64,000 nucleotides of DNA from Candidatus Altimarinota bacterium (GCA_012031035.1 JAAUUT010000003.1:43250-107249); one strand, 5' to 3'; positions 38,477-48,069 are shown, numbered from the stretch's first letter. Translations and numbers: made by a program. The notes: generated from the letters alone by a model not told the origin.

Positions 38477-39186
38477 ATGATAAGTGAAACTTACCAAAAC
38501 GATAATATATTTAAAAAGATCGAGTTTATTTTTGTCCCAAAAGGAGCAGAATATCGCGCCATTTGCCGGGGACTGCGCCGAATTAATGCGCAAATTCCTT
38601 TAATTTTACCCATTCCTATGGGGGTAAATGCTTTTAAAGCTTATTTAGAAAACTGGCAAAAAACTCAAGACTTTCTTAATAAACCTCGCATCGCGTCTTA
38701 ATAATGGATTGATGCGGCAGTTTATCGCCAAGCTATCGCGTAGGGGATATTGTTATCTATCAAGCTTGCGGTTACGGGAATGAGAAGATTTCATGGCGAG
38801 AGTGCGAGTTTAATACATTCATTGACAAACGCTCACCTAAAAAAGCCAAATTTGTCAAGGGACTAACTTGCGATCGCCTTATTGGATCTGCCCAAGAAAA
38901 ATTGCATTTAGCTTCCACCTCTCAAGCTGATGTAGTAGATATGGAAAGCTACGTAGCATTGGAAGTCCTGCAAGGAATTTCTGTAACGATTGTTAGAGTG
39001 GTCAGCGATGACTTCGAGCAAGATTTGCCAGATATTGCCTCTGCGATCGCGTCTGATGGTTCCCTAAAAACGTTTCCTTTAATGGTTAAAATGGCACAAA
39101 ATCCCCTTGCTGCCCTGAAATTAATTCGTAGTTCTCTACAAGGATTGAAAGTTTTAGAACAAGTAACCAGCGAACTGTTTAGTTAA
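38477..39186 (+). pseudogene. Nucleoside phosphorylase-like (MTA/SAH nucleosidase-type) protein, frameshifted
   Basis: The first frame (ATG 38477) gives FIFVPKGAEYRAICRGL and LPIPMGVNAF, the start of cyanobacterial nucleoside phosphorylase-like proteins. Between about 38690 and 38715 at least two small indels occur, with stops. The rest is in another frame: CGSLSPSYRVGDIVIYQACG, then LTCDRLIGSAQEKLHL, and VVDMESYVALE with the family's ME-S/E nucleoside-binding motif, ending at 39186. About 236 residues if repaired. Several lesions lie close together, so true decay is possible here; the family cleaves adenosyl thioethers or related nucleosides. Confidence 0.65.
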
Positions 39187-39246
39187 AGATAAAGTTTGAG
39201 AGAATTGAATAGTAAGCATATCCCAGTCATATTATAAAAAACTCTC

Positions 39247-40116
39247 ATGACTAAACGGGCGCTGTTGTTAGTTAACCGTCATGCTCGCAAGGGTCAAAAA
39301 AGCTTGGCTCAAGCGGTGGAAGTCTTACACGATTTAGACTTTGAATTAATTACAGTGCCGATTAAGCATCGCCAGCAATTGCCGGAATTAGTCTACAAAC
39401 ATCAAAAATCAGTCGATTTAGTCATCGTCGGCGGAGGAGACGGCACTCTCAACACCATTGTTGATAGTTTAGTAGAAACAAACCTTCCGCTAGGGATTCT
39501 TCCATTAGGAACCGCTAACGATTTAGCGCGTACCCTCTCAATCCCGCTATCTATCCCCGAAGCTTGTCGCGCGATCGCAACTGGCAATCTTAAGTATATC
39601 GACCTCGGTTGGGTCAATGGCAAACATTTCTTTAATGTTGCAAGTTTGGGACTCAGCGTAAAAATTACCGAAAAACTCTCTAAAGGAGCAAAACGCCGCT
39701 TAGGCATCCTCGCATATGCTTATACTGCCTTACAAGTCCTTAGTCAAACTCGTGCCTTTCGCGCTGTCATTGAAGTCAATGGAGAATCGATTCAAGTTAA
39801 GACCATTCAGATCGCGATCGGAAACGGACGCTATTATGGAGGTGGAATGGCGATCGCCAAAGATGCGGCGATCGACGATCGCCGATTAGACTTATACAGT
39901 CTCGAACTCCAGCGTTGGTGGCAGATCTTTCCTTTATTGTGGACTTTACCCAGTGGAGATCACGACCTTCTACCTTGGGTGCGAACCCTACAAGGAGAAA
40001 ACATCGAAATCTACACGCGCAAACCCTATGAAATCAACACGGATGGAGAATTGACCGTAGCAACTCCTGCTACCTTTCGCGTCATCCCGAAAGCCTTAGC
40101 CGTCTATACTTCTTAA
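39247..40116 (+). CDS. YegS/diacylglycerol-kinase-type lipid kinase
   Basis: A 289-residue enzyme of the DAGK_cat family. LVNRHARKGQ opens the domain, and the ATP-binding GGGDGTLN (about 62-69) and PLGTANDLARTL are both present. The beta-rich C-terminal half has NGRYYGGGM and the final INTDGE. Relatives phosphorylate diacylglycerol or other lipids at the membrane surface. It starts 61 bases after the decayed nucleosidase gene. Confidence 0.92.
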   Translation: MTKRALLLVNRHARKGQKSLAQAVEVLHDLDFELITVPIKHRQQLPELVYKHQKSVDLVIVGGGDGTLNTIVDSLVETNLPLGILPLGTANDLARTLSIPLSIPEACRAIATGNLKYIDLGWVNGKHFFNVASLGLSVKITEKLSKGAKRRLGILAYAYTALQVLSQTRAFRAVIEVNGESIQVKTIQIAIGNGRYYGGGMAIAKDAAIDDRRLDLYSLELQRWWQIFPLLWTLPSGDHDLLPWVRTLQGENIEIYTRKPYEINTDGELTVATPATFRVIPKALAVYTS

Positions 40117-40175
40117 TAAGATTGGCGAACAGTTATCAGCTACCCGACTTGGTAACCGATAACTGAAAAAGTCTC

Positions 40176-40331
40176 TTATTCACAATCGTCAGGATCGCCT
40201 TTACATTCTGGTTGTGTTTGATTGATTTGCGTCCAATCATCTGTACGATGAGCAGTAGCCCTTTGCATGACACCACTACCAACAGCTAACAACAGCGAGA
40301 TCGCCACTAGTAATATAAATCTACGTCCCAT
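40176..40331 (-). CDS. Small secreted or membrane-anchored protein
   Basis: A 51-codon gene: MGRRFILLVAISLLLAVGSG forms a signal peptide or anchor, and the remaining ~30 residues are hydrophilic with two Cys (QPECKGDPDDCE at the end). AGGGGAA lies eight bases ahead of the ATG at 40331. No family is known to me; function unknown. It is antisense-oriented between the lipid kinase and an AAA ATPase. Confidence 0.55.
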   Translation of the reverse strand: MGRRFILLVAISLLLAVGSGVMQRATAHRTDDWTQINQTQPECKGDPDDCE

Positions 40332-40543
40332 CTTTCGATTCCCCTTTATTTATCTTTATTTATACGTTTAACGTTTAAGATTTCTAGATGTTCTTTACTC
40401 TATGTCTAGAATAGCGACTCCACACCAGCATGTCAGTCCCAATTTAAACGGTTAACCTCAGTAAGATCGCGGATCTTTTAAATCCTCTCTAAATAGAAAA
40501 TAGTAGAACTAAGTGGAAAATAGTAGAATTGGATTTCTACAGG

Positions 40544-41977
40544 ATGTTCTCACCAGAAAAGCGTTTTGGGTTGCGAGGTCTGATGAAACCGAAAGACTGG
40601 GATCGATTTCTCAAGCAAATAGCTAGCGACTACGATTTACATGGCAAACTAAAAGAAATTTTTTTAGTTCGATTTGCCTATGAAAATTGGCGCAAACCAG
40701 ATAAAGAAATCTGGGAATTGGCAGAAGCGGCAAGTCACGAAACTTATAAAAAGCAAATGACAGAAATTTACAGTTATTTTGCCAAAAACAAGCCTAATGG
40801 TTGCCCAGAATTAGAACCGCATAGTAAAGGGCCTGGAAAGTTTCAAGTTTTGAGAGAATGGCTCAAAGAAATCAAATATTTAGAGTGGAATCAAACGGCA
40901 ACAGTCCCTGGGGATCGAGGCAAAATGATTCTTGAATTTTCTGCTTCTACTCCTAACCATTCGTCTATTAAAATTACATCAGATTTTCCGCTCTATATTC
41001 AACGTCCGCCCATCGAATCTGATTGTTGTCAGGAAATCTTAAAACCCGGTGCGTTGATTCGGATTAAAGCGCCAGAAAAGATGGGAAAAACATCTTTACT
41101 CAAAGGTATTCTCGCTCAAGCAGAAGCTTATAGCTATCGTAAGGTATATTTAAATCTACGAGCGGCAGAAGGCGCAATGTTTGCTAATTTAGACAAGTTT
41201 TTGCGTTGGTTTTGTGCCAATCTCAGTCGGGAATTAGGCATAAAACCTAACTTAGATGATTATTGGGATGAAGAATTATTTGGGAGTTTGGTGAGTTGTA
41301 AAACTTATTTTCAAAGCTATTTATTAGAACAAATTGACAGTCCTCTAGCTTTAGGGTTAGATAACGTCGATCGCGTTTTTGAATATCCCGATATTGCCAA
41401 AGATTTTTTGCCGATGTTGCGCTACTGGCACGAAGAAGCAAACAATCTTCCCGTCTGGCAAAATCTGCGCTTAATTATTGCTAATTCTACCGAAGCTTAT
41501 ATCAAATTAGATGCCAATCAATCTCCTTTTAATGTGGGGAGACAGGTTAAGTTACCAGGATTCAATTTAGAGCAAGTTCAACTTCTCGTTAAACATTACG
41601 GACTCGACTGGACAGAAGATGTCGAGATACAAAAATTTGCTGAGGATTTAATTGAGATGGTCGGCGGACATCCTTATTTAATTCGCTTGGCGATCGATGC
41701 CCTTTGCCATCAAAATTTATCTAAAGAGCAGTTATTACAAGAAGCACCTACCCAAGGCGGAATTTATGGCGATCACTTGCGCCATCATTGGGATAATTTG
41801 CAATCTTCTTCCCTATTAGCCGACGCAATGAAAGCTGTCGTCGCCTTGGATACCGGAGTACAGTTAGAACCGACGCAAGCGTATAAATTAGAAAGTATGG
41901 GGTTAGTAACGTTAATAGGCGATGTGGTACAACCGAGTTGCGAATTGTATCGTCAATATTTTCGCGATCGCTTGTAA
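40544..41977 (+). CDS. AAA-like (AAA_35) ATPase with N-terminal helical domain
   Basis: The C-terminal ~330 residues fit the AAA_35 family of cyanobacteria: Walker A APEKMGKTS (about 175-183), Walker B-like LALGLDNVDRVF, and a sensor region IIANSTEAY, followed by a winged-helix part (MVGGHPYLIRLAID). The N-terminal ~110 residues are a helical domain, probably protein interaction. Such ATPases are STAND-like switches in signalling or conflict systems; a function is not assigned. The frame starts at a TTG (40529); ATG 40544 or ATG 40583, behind GAGG, are the realistic starts. Confidence 0.85.
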   Translation: MFSPEKRFGLRGLMKPKDWDRFLKQIASDYDLHGKLKEIFLVRFAYENWRKPDKEIWELAEAASHETYKKQMTEIYSYFAKNKPNGCPELEPHSKGPGKFQVLREWLKEIKYLEWNQTATVPGDRGKMILEFSASTPNHSSIKITSDFPLYIQRPPIESDCCQEILKPGALIRIKAPEKMGKTSLLKGILAQAEAYSYRKVYLNLRAAEGAMFANLDKFLRWFCANLSRELGIKPNLDDYWDEELFGSLVSCKTYFQSYLLEQIDSPLALGLDNVDRVFEYPDIAKDFLPMLRYWHEEANNLPVWQNLRLIIANSTEAYIKLDANQSPFNVGRQVKLPGFNLEQVQLLVKHYGLDWTEDVEIQKFAEDLIEMVGGHPYLIRLAIDALCHQNLSKEQLLQEAPTQGGIYGDHLRHHWDNLQSSSLLADAMKAVVALDTGVQLEPTQAYKLESMGLVTLIGDVVQPSCELYRQYFRDRL

Positions 41978-42081
41978 AGGTGAATGGAGATTGGGGAATC
42001 CGTCATGGTAAAACTTATATCTATCTTTTCCCCTTTCCCCTTTCCTCCTTACCTTTTTCCCTAAAAAATCCTAGTCGCCAG

Positions 42082-42460
42082 TCACTTTTTAAGAATCTTC
42101 CAGGGAACGACTTCTTTAGCCGTTTCATAGCCGCGTCTAAATAATTCTAATTTTTCCTCCTTGGTAATATTAAAATTAACGGGCGAAACTTAACGTCACC
42201 AAAGAAAATCCCCGAAATTGATTAAAATCGGTATTGAGAGCAAGTTCTCTAATTTCATCTAAGGGAATTCCAGCAGCATAGAACGAACTAATAATGCTAC
42301 CGCCAGAAACACCAACGAGATGTTCAAATTCGATCTTGAGTTCCTCAAGTGCTTTAAGAATACCAATATGCGTAGCTAATCGAGTTCCGCCTCCTGCAAA
42401 AATAGGGACGAGTCGGCAAACACCATTTTCCTCAGTAGGTTGAGAGGAAGAAAGCGGCAT
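42082..42460 (-). pseudogene. Patatin-like phospholipase with internal deletion
   Basis: The intact N-terminus has the oxyanion segment FAGGGTRLATHIG and nucleophile elbow GVSGGS. After NTDFNQFRGFSLV the sequence leaps, with a frame change near 42180, to the family's C-terminal end (SPVNFNITKEEKLELFRRGY in a second frame, stop at 42082). The middle with the catalytic Asp is missing, about 130 to 150 residues, so the product cannot be an active lipase. Confidence 0.7.
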
Positions 42461-42657
42461 AAATTAAAGACTGATTTTCTGAAAATTAAAATTATATAAA
42501 CTATAGTGTAAACAAAGTTTTTATGTTAGTCACTAAAAATCAGAATTTTTTCTAAAACGTATATCTCAGGTACAATCTTCACTTTAATTGCTTTAAGAAT
42601 TTACCTAAATCTATTAAACTCTTCTAAAAATCGCTTTTAAATATTTAGATTTTAGTC

Positions 42658-43479
42658 ATGCCTTGGTTGAAAATAATAAGCAAACTTGACTATTGGTTGT
42701 TAGGTCTAGCAGTAGCTTTGGTTGCTCTTCATCTCGCTTATTTAGAGCAAGCTAACGAACCGAATTTAATGAGCTTAAGTCTCTTATTATGGTTGGGAAT
42801 TGCTTCATTAATTTGGGACAGACGCGATCGCTTAAAATTAGACAGTGGTATTTTCTCTAGTTTTCTGGGCGTATCGCTCATTACTTTAGTGCTGCTAAGA
42901 AGTTTATCGCCTGCTGGATATCATATTAGAATTTCGCCATTTGTTTCAGGGATCGGTTTATGTTTGATGGCATCGGGAATCAAACGATTGCATCACTATT
43001 GGAGAGAACTTTTATTGTTAAGTTTAATCCTTCTCTATCCAGTTTTTACTGGATTTTTCAAAGCGATAAATTTATCGCTATTCACCGCTAAATTTTCTGC
43101 TTTTATGCTATGGTGTGCGGGATTTAATGCCTATCGAGATAATGTAACGATTTTTATGCCGACAGGGAGAGTAGAAGTGTACGGGGCTTGTTCTGGGATA
43201 GATAGTATAATTCTGATGCTCTATATTACTGCCCTGTTTTTGTTGATGGTTCCGCTTCAATGGTTTCAAAAAATTGTTTGCGCGATCGTTGCTATTTGTT
43301 TGGGTTTTTTGGTCAATGGCTTTCGAGTTGCTGTTTTAGCGAGTTTAGTAACTCAAAAAACTACTTTTGATTATTGGCATGGAGGCAATGGAAGTTTTAT
43401 TTTCTCTACAATTACAGTCTTTTTATTTGGAATGTTTTGCTGGTTTGCATACGTTCGCAAGCTAACAATAATTGAATAA
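42658..43479 (+). CDS. crtA: Cyanoexosortase A
   Basis: Exosortases are membrane transpeptidase-like enzymes that process PEP-CTERM-type C-terminal sorting signals at the outer face of the membrane. The 273-residue protein has about eight helices and the three catalytic residues: Cys in GACSGID (about 177), Arg in NGFRVAV (about 223) and His in YWHGGNGS (about 241). The ATG at 42658 begins MPWLKIISKLDYW. It is followed 8-20 bases on by its usual companion gene. The symbol follows TIGRFAM-style naming and is tentative. Confidence 0.9.
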   Translation: MPWLKIISKLDYWLLGLAVALVALHLAYLEQANEPNLMSLSLLLWLGIASLIWDRRDRLKLDSGIFSSFLGVSLITLVLLRSLSPAGYHIRISPFVSGIGLCLMASGIKRLHHYWRELLLLSLILLYPVFTGFFKAINLSLFTAKFSAFMLWCAGFNAYRDNVTIFMPTGRVEVYGACSGIDSIILMLYITALFLLMVPLQWFQKIVCAIVAICLGFLVNGFRVAVLASLVTQKTTFDYWHGGNGSFIFSTITVFLFGMFCWFAYVRKLTIIE

Positions 43480-43499
43480 TTTATAACTTGTTTATCGTA

Positions 43500-44177
43500 A
43501 TGGCAAAACTCAAATGGCAATCGGTAAGAATTTTACTCATTGCTGTCACTTTAAGCGGTGTGATTGGGATATTTTTGAGAGCGATTTTGCTGTCCAAAAC
43601 TGATACATTACTGCAACTGCATTCCGTTAATTTTCCAGCCACTATTCCGCTATCTCAATGGCAACCTTTAGCTTCTAAAACACTAGAAGCAACGAATCAA
43701 GCACAATCTATTGGCAAACAATATTACTATCGTCAGAATGGCGAACGCTTAGAGATTAAAGCGCGATACGAGCATTATACCGATGGTAATATCAGTCGTT
43801 TGCTCGTCGTCTATACGCCGATTAAACCTGCTACCGTGCAGCCAATTATTAAATATCAAGAAGGGATAGGCTCTTACAGCCTTTTTGAGCATGAAGGCAA
43901 GGCTTATCTCAGTGCCTGCATTAATTATGCGGGCGAAAGTACCGTTACCGAACAACAGTTTGTTCAAAATAAGTATGCTTATGGTTGGAGTCCTCAGCGC
44001 ACTCTATTTTGGATTTTAGGTCAGAACGATCTCTTTGATGGACGATGTTTATGGACGTTGATATCAGTGCCTCTGTCTTCTGATTCTTATGTTTTGGCGA
44101 TCGAAAAAGCTTATGGAGATCTAGAAAATGCCTGGTTCGATTGGTATGGCTGGTGGAAACCGAGGCTTTTACAGTGA
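43500..44177 (+). CDS. Cyanoexosortase A system-associated protein
   Basis: A 225-residue protein with one N-terminal membrane helix (ILLIAVTLSGVIGIFLRAIL) and an extracytoplasmic domain. The position right after cyanoexosortase A and the length fit the associated protein of this system (TIGR04153 type), related to EpsI-like proteins; WSPQRTLFWILGQNDLFDGRCLW (two parts) is the most conserved-looking stretch. The open frame reaches a TTG at 43488, but ATG 43500 gives a normal start. Confidence 0.82.
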   Translation: MAKLKWQSVRILLIAVTLSGVIGIFLRAILLSKTDTLLQLHSVNFPATIPLSQWQPLASKTLEATNQAQSIGKQYYYRQNGERLEIKARYEHYTDGNISRLLVVYTPIKPATVQPIIKYQEGIGSYSLFEHEGKAYLSACINYAGESTVTEQQFVQNKYAYGWSPQRTLFWILGQNDLFDGRCLWTLISVPLSSDSYVLAIEKAYGDLENAWFDWYGWWKPRLLQ

Positions 44178-44194
44178 CCTGTTGCCTGTTACCA

Positions 44195-44388
44195 GTGACC
44201 AGGGGGACAAGGAAGAAAGTAAGCTGTTAAACATTTAGGCTACCATAAAAGTTAGACGCTTGGACTGGGAGACTGGGGGACGGGGAGAGAGTTTTAAGAA
44301 GTCTTTCTTCACTCATTAATAGGAAATCTAGATGTGGAACAGCTTATACATAATTCCTATTCCCTATTCCCCAATCACCAGTCCCCAA
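44195..44388. repeat. Mixed cyanobacterial short repeats
   Basis: Contains CTGTTGCCTGTTACCAG, GGGGGACAAGGAAGAAAG, GGGAGACTGGGGGACGGGG and TTCCTATTCCCTATTCCCC with CCAGTCCCC units. The classes are shared with 20020-20164 and 52193-52290. The end of the convergent regulator gene (codons MNR and stop) lies at its edge. Confidence 0.7.
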
Positions 44389-45408
44389 TTACCGATTCAT
44401 TGATAATTGCTGTCTGAGTTGGGCTTGATAGATAGCGCCTGCTAATAAATCGCTTACATAGTTAAATTGCTCGATCTCCCAAGGTTCCCAGAGACGAGAG
44501 GTTTGACATTGGTGAACGCAGATTACTCCCCAAAGTCTCTCTTGCAAAACAATGGGAACCATCAGTGCTGCTTTAATGTTGAGTTCGCTCCAACGAGCGC
44601 TCGCATCTTCGGGTAATTCTGCTCGAACTAAATCGGCGATCGCGATAATTTGATTTTGTTCGTATCGTTCTTGATATTGTGCCTCTAAGACAATCTGTTC
44701 GGGTGCAATGCTTTCAATCGAAGTGTAACCAGGAGCCAGAGATTCAGCTAAAAATCGCTTGCCCGGTCTTCGGCTTTGTTGTTGATAGAGAATAACACGT
44801 TCTACGCGATCGATAATGCGCAGGTCGGTAACGGTTGAATTGAGCAGTTGACGTAAATCGAAAGGCTGAGATAACTGTCGAGTAATAGTATCAAATAGCC
44901 CCTTCCATTGTTGCCGTCGCTCAAGCTGTTGTCTGAGGTTTTCAAACTGTTTTAAGGCTTGACTAGTTCCTAATATACGCTTGACTCGCTGTGCTAGGAC
45001 TGCCCAATAAATCGGCTTGGTGATGTAGTCTGTTGCTCCCGCATCGAAAGCGCGATCGATAGAGTCTTGATCGTCGAGAGCCGTAATGATGAGAATCGGC
45101 GTATTTTCGATGTTTGGAAGTTCCCTCAATCGTTCGCAGCAAGTAAATCCGTCCATTTCTGGCATGATGGCATCCAACAACACGATATCGGGCTGCCAGC
45201 GAGCAAACGCACTCAAACATTGTTCGCCATCTTTGGCTTCTATGACGCGATACCCTTCTTCTTCCATCGCTAACTTAAGTAACATTCGCGTCGCGCGGTC
45301 GTCGTCAACCACAAGAATGAGCGACGTTGGAGTGAGGGAACTATCGCTGTTCACCGTTTGCTGCTCTCTAGATTCTGTTGTTGAAATGCTCGTTGCCAAG
45401 CTTGCCAT
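44389..45408 (-). CDS. Response regulator with REC and GAF domains
   Basis: The receiver domain (about 32-150) has the acidic pocket VVDDDRA, the phospho-Asp in VLLDAIMPEMDG, the Thr in ITALDD and the Lys in YITKPI. A linker helix leads to a GAF domain (about 175-335; RFLAESLAPGYTSIE, KAALMVPIVLQERLWGVICVH) of the phytochrome-like class, but the chromophore Cys position (ICVHQC) should be checked. No DNA-binding output. It lies 44 bases after the hybrid kinase, so the two probably form one signalling unit. Confidence 0.92.
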   Translation of the reverse strand: MASLATSISTTESREQQTVNSDSSLTPTSLILVVDDDRATRMLLKLAMEEEGYRVIEAKDGEQCLSAFARWQPDIVLLDAIMPEMDGFTCCERLRELPNIENTPILIITALDDQDSIDRAFDAGATDYITKPIYWAVLAQRVKRILGTSQALKQFENLRQQLERRQQWKGLFDTITRQLSQPFDLRQLLNSTVTDLRIIDRVERVILYQQQSRRPGKRFLAESLAPGYTSIESIAPEQIVLEAQYQERYEQNQIIAIADLVRAELPEDASARWSELNIKAALMVPIVLQERLWGVICVHQCQTSRLWEPWEIEQFNYVSDLLAGAIYQAQLRQQLSMNR

Positions 45409-45452
45409 ACTTTTTCGTACTCGATTTTAAGTTCGGGGATTTTGTTGGAGGC

Positions 45453-45887
45453 TTATTGAAGATTAGTATAACTGTTAATTGTGTCCAGTTCGTAACACAA
45501 TCGATTAAGCCGATTAGCTCCCAAGTTAGCGCTAATTATTTTAAGGGCATTAGTTGCTCGTTTAAACGCTTCTAGGTTGCCATCTTCGATCGCAGTGACG
45601 ATCGCTTCTAATTTTAAGGGAATATCTTGTAAATAGCGATAAATCCGATTGTTTATTAGCTCTGGAGAGAAGCTATCCGAACCTTTTAGCATCGACTCAA
45701 GACTTTTTACGTCAATTGGCTCTCTTGGCGATAGAGGGCGACATTGACCGATGGCTTTGCGTAATTCTTCTAAGCGAATCGGTTTAGCGATGTAGTCGTT
45801 CATTCCGGCTTGGAGACATTTTTCGCGATCGCAGGAGCTACTTCGGCTGTCATAGCAATGATTCGAGGTCGCGTTTGGGGCGACCAT
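45453..45887 (-). CDS. Hybrid sensor kinase, C-terminal part (end of REC2 and degenerate HPt)
   Basis: The authentic part begins at CDREKCLQAGMNDYIAKPI, the end of REC2, near 45840. A helical HPt-like domain of about 100 residues follows. Where HPt domains have the phospho-accepting His (HxLKG-SSANLGA pattern), this one reads RATNALKIISANLGA: the position is Asn (AAT). If the base is right, the domain cannot carry phosphate. The final residues (NSYTNLQ) end 44 bases from the REC-GAF regulator gene. Confidence 0.8.
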   Translation of the reverse strand: MVAPNATSNHCYDSRSSSCDREKCLQAGMNDYIAKPIRLEELRKAIGQCRPLSPREPIDVKSLESMLKGSDSFSPELINNRIYRYLQDIPLKLEAIVTAIEDGNLEAFKRATNALKIISANLGANRLNRLCYELDTINSYTNLQ

Positions 45888-47128
45888 TCCTGACAGATCT
45901 GGCGCGTTGCTGCTAGTCCATCCATCTGAGGCATTTGTATATCCATCAATACTACATCATAGGATTGACGACGCAAAAATTTGAGAGTTTCCACTCCATT
46001 ACTGACTATATCTGCTTTATAGCCGAGCTTTTCTAACAACAGTCGAATCACTTCTTGATTAATAGGAGCATCTTCAGCTACTAAAATACGCAATGGCAAG
46101 CTTTGAGCTAATATTTTGCGAGATGACGGTAATAGAGACGAATCAACCACCTTAAGGGGTCTTCCCGTAAAAATTTGCATGAGAATGCCATATAGTTGCG
46201 ATTGCTGGATGGGTTTGCTGACAATCGCTGCAAAATTATTTTCTTGGGATTGCTGATAGATTTCTTGTTTGTTGAGAGAGGTCAGCATAACTAATGGTAA
46301 GTTATGACAGTGAGACTGTTTGCGGATTTCTCTAGCCAGAGCGATTCCATCGAGATTGGGAAGATCCATGTCGAGCAGCGCTACATCAAAGGTTACGCCT
46401 TGTTCTAACCATTCGAGTGCTTTGACTCCTGATTCTACCGCACAGGTGTACATTCCCCAAGATTGCGCTTGTAGCGTGAGAATTTTTTGGTTGGTTGCGT
46501 TGTCGTCAATGATGAGCATCCGTTTTCCAACCAAATCGCTTCTTACTTCCTGAGTATCGTCTGGTGTTTCGATTGCTGCGGAGCGAGCAAGAATTGTAAA
46601 GTAAAAGGTCGATCCTATCCCCTCGGTGCTATGAACCCACATTTTCCCACCCATCAACTCGCATAATTGCTTGCTGATAGAAAGTCCGAGTCCAGTCCCG
46701 CCATATTTACGAGTGGTTGAGGCATCGACTTGAGAAAACGATTGAAACAGGCGATCGACTCGTGCCGAAGGAATGCCAATTCCAGTATCTTTGACGGCAA
46801 AGCGAACTTCATAGCGTTGTTCTTGGTTTTCTTCAGTTTTGCGAATTGGGGTCGCATTGACATAAACGACCACTTCCCCAGATTCGGTAAATTTAACGGC
46901 GTTGCTCAAAAGATTGGAGAGAATTTGACGCACTCTGGTCACATCGCCAATAATCGTGGTGGGCGTTTGCGGTTCGCTCAGGTAAGCTAATTCTAAATTT
47001 TTTGAAGCAGCTTGCGGCAAAAACATTCTCAAGGATTCTTCGATGCACTCTCCTAAATCGAAAGGTTGTTCTTCTAATGCGAGCTTTTTGGCTTCAATTT
47101 TAGAGAAATCGAGGATATTGTTAATCAT
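45800..47128 (-). CDS. Hybrid sensor kinase, middle part (ATPase and two receivers)
   Basis: Begins MINNILDFSKIEAKKL, the end of the dimerisation domain. HATPase_c follows with NLLSNAVKFT, KDTGIGIP and GGTGLGLSISKQL. REC1 has LIIDDNATN and LLDMDLPNLDG; REC2 has LVAEDAPIN and VVLMDIQMPQMDG, each with its phospho-Asp. The frame breaks again near 45830-45845, at MTAEVA, and the C-terminal part continues in the next entry. Overall architecture is TM-sensor-TM-HisKA-HATPase-REC-REC-HPt, the ArcB/BarA type. Confidence 0.92.
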   Translation of the reverse strand: MINNILDFSKIEAKKLALEEQPFDLGECIEESLRMFLPQAASKNLELAYLSEPQTPTTIIGDVTRVRQILSNLLSNAVKFTESGEVVVYVNATPIRKTEENQEQRYEVRFAVKDTGIGIPSARVDRLFQSFSQVDASTTRKYGGTGLGLSISKQLCELMGGKMWVHSTEGIGSTFYFTILARSAAIETPDDTQEVRSDLVGKRMLIIDDNATNQKILTLQAQSWGMYTCAVESGVKALEWLEQGVTFDVALLDMDLPNLDGIALAREIRKQSHCHNLPLVMLTSLNKQEIYQQSQENNFAAIVSKPIQQSQLYGILMQIFTGRPLKVVDSSLLPSSRKILAQSLPLRILVAEDAPINQEVIRLLLEKLGYKADIVSNGVETLKFLRRQSYDVVLMDIQMPQMDGLAATRQICQEWSPQTRPRIIAMTAEVAPAIAKNVSKPE

Positions 47129-47130
47129 CG

Positions 47131-48069
47131 TCAGCAGTCGCTCGCCACTGATGCGATGATGTCTGTGAATTCTTTTTGTTCTTCATTGAGTTTAGTATCT
47201 AAAAGCAATCCAGTCATTCCCGCGATCGCGTTGAGTGGGGTGCGAATTTCGTGGCTGATGGTAGCAAGAAATTGACTTTTAGCATGGCTGAGATTTTCTA
47301 GCTCTTTTTCTACTTCTTTTCGCTCGACGATATTTTGTTTGAGGCGATCGAGCTTTTGAAGCTTTTGTTCGATCGCGTCGATCGCCTCTTTTAGCTGCTC
47401 GAATTCGTTATTATTTGAGAGGGTTTCTCCCGATAAAGCGGTTGCGCGACTAGCTAAGGCTCGCAGGGGTGCTTTTACTTCTTTGTTAAATAAAATCGCG
47501 ATCGCTGCCGTCAGTAAAATGCTAATTCCGGTTGAAGTCACTAACATCGTCTGAGTGAATTGCTGTGTCTCCCGTCTAATGTTATCTAGGGAATAACCGA
47601 TACGAATTTCTCCTAGGGACTGACCGACAGATAAAATTGGCGCGCGTACCTCGCGGATAGTCGCGTTTTGTCCGAGGGTTTCAACTATCTTCGTCGCATC
47701 GAAGGTTAAATAAGTTTCTTGTTTTATTGCCGAAGCAATAATCGGTATTTGCTGATTGAGAAAGCTACTTGCAATATTTCCGTTGGCATCGATCGCCAGA
47801 CCATAAGCTATCGTAGTGTCAGCGTTAGTTTTTAAAAGTAAGTTTTCTAGCGTTGCATCGTCTAGCTTGAAAGTCGATCTCTGCTTAATGGCAGCTAGGA
47901 ATTTTGCCGTGTTTTCTACTTGCTGTTCTAAATCGGCTAACCTTCGAGCGCGATCGGTCCTAATCTGAATGATTCCAAAGGTTATCTGAATGACCACAAA
48001 AAAAAGACTCGCCAATCCTAAATAGCGAAAGAGCGTATTTCTCTTGATTCGGTTTAGTGGTCTTTCCAT
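47131..48069 (-). CDS. Hybrid sensor histidine kinase, N-terminal part (sensor and HisKA)
   Basis: From the ATG at 48069 ([11 protein letters not shown]), preceded by AAGGGC, come a membrane helix ([19 protein letters not shown]), a periplasmic sensor of about 130 residues, a second helix ([20 protein letters not shown]) and a linker, then HisKA with SHEIRTPLN (His about 270). The open frame extends to a TTG at 48123, less likely. The frame breaks at 47155, where GG (CC on the coding strand) is expected: the protein should read [11 protein letters not shown] into the next piece. Confidence 0.9.
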   Translation of the reverse strand: MERPLNRIKRNTLFRYLGLASLFFVVIQITFGIIQIRTDRARRLADLEQQVENTAKFLAAIKQRSTFKLDDATLENLLLKTNADTTIAYGLAIDANGNIASSFLNQQIPIIASAIKQETYLTFDATKIVETLGQNATIREVRAPILSVGQSLGEIRIGYSLDNIRRETQQFTQTMLVTSTGISILLTAAIAILFNKEVKAPLRALASRATALSGETLSNNNEFEQLKEAIDAIEQKLQKLDRLKQNIVERKEVEKELENLSHAKSQFLATISHEIRTPLNAIAGMTGLLLDTKLNEEQKEFTDIIASVASDC

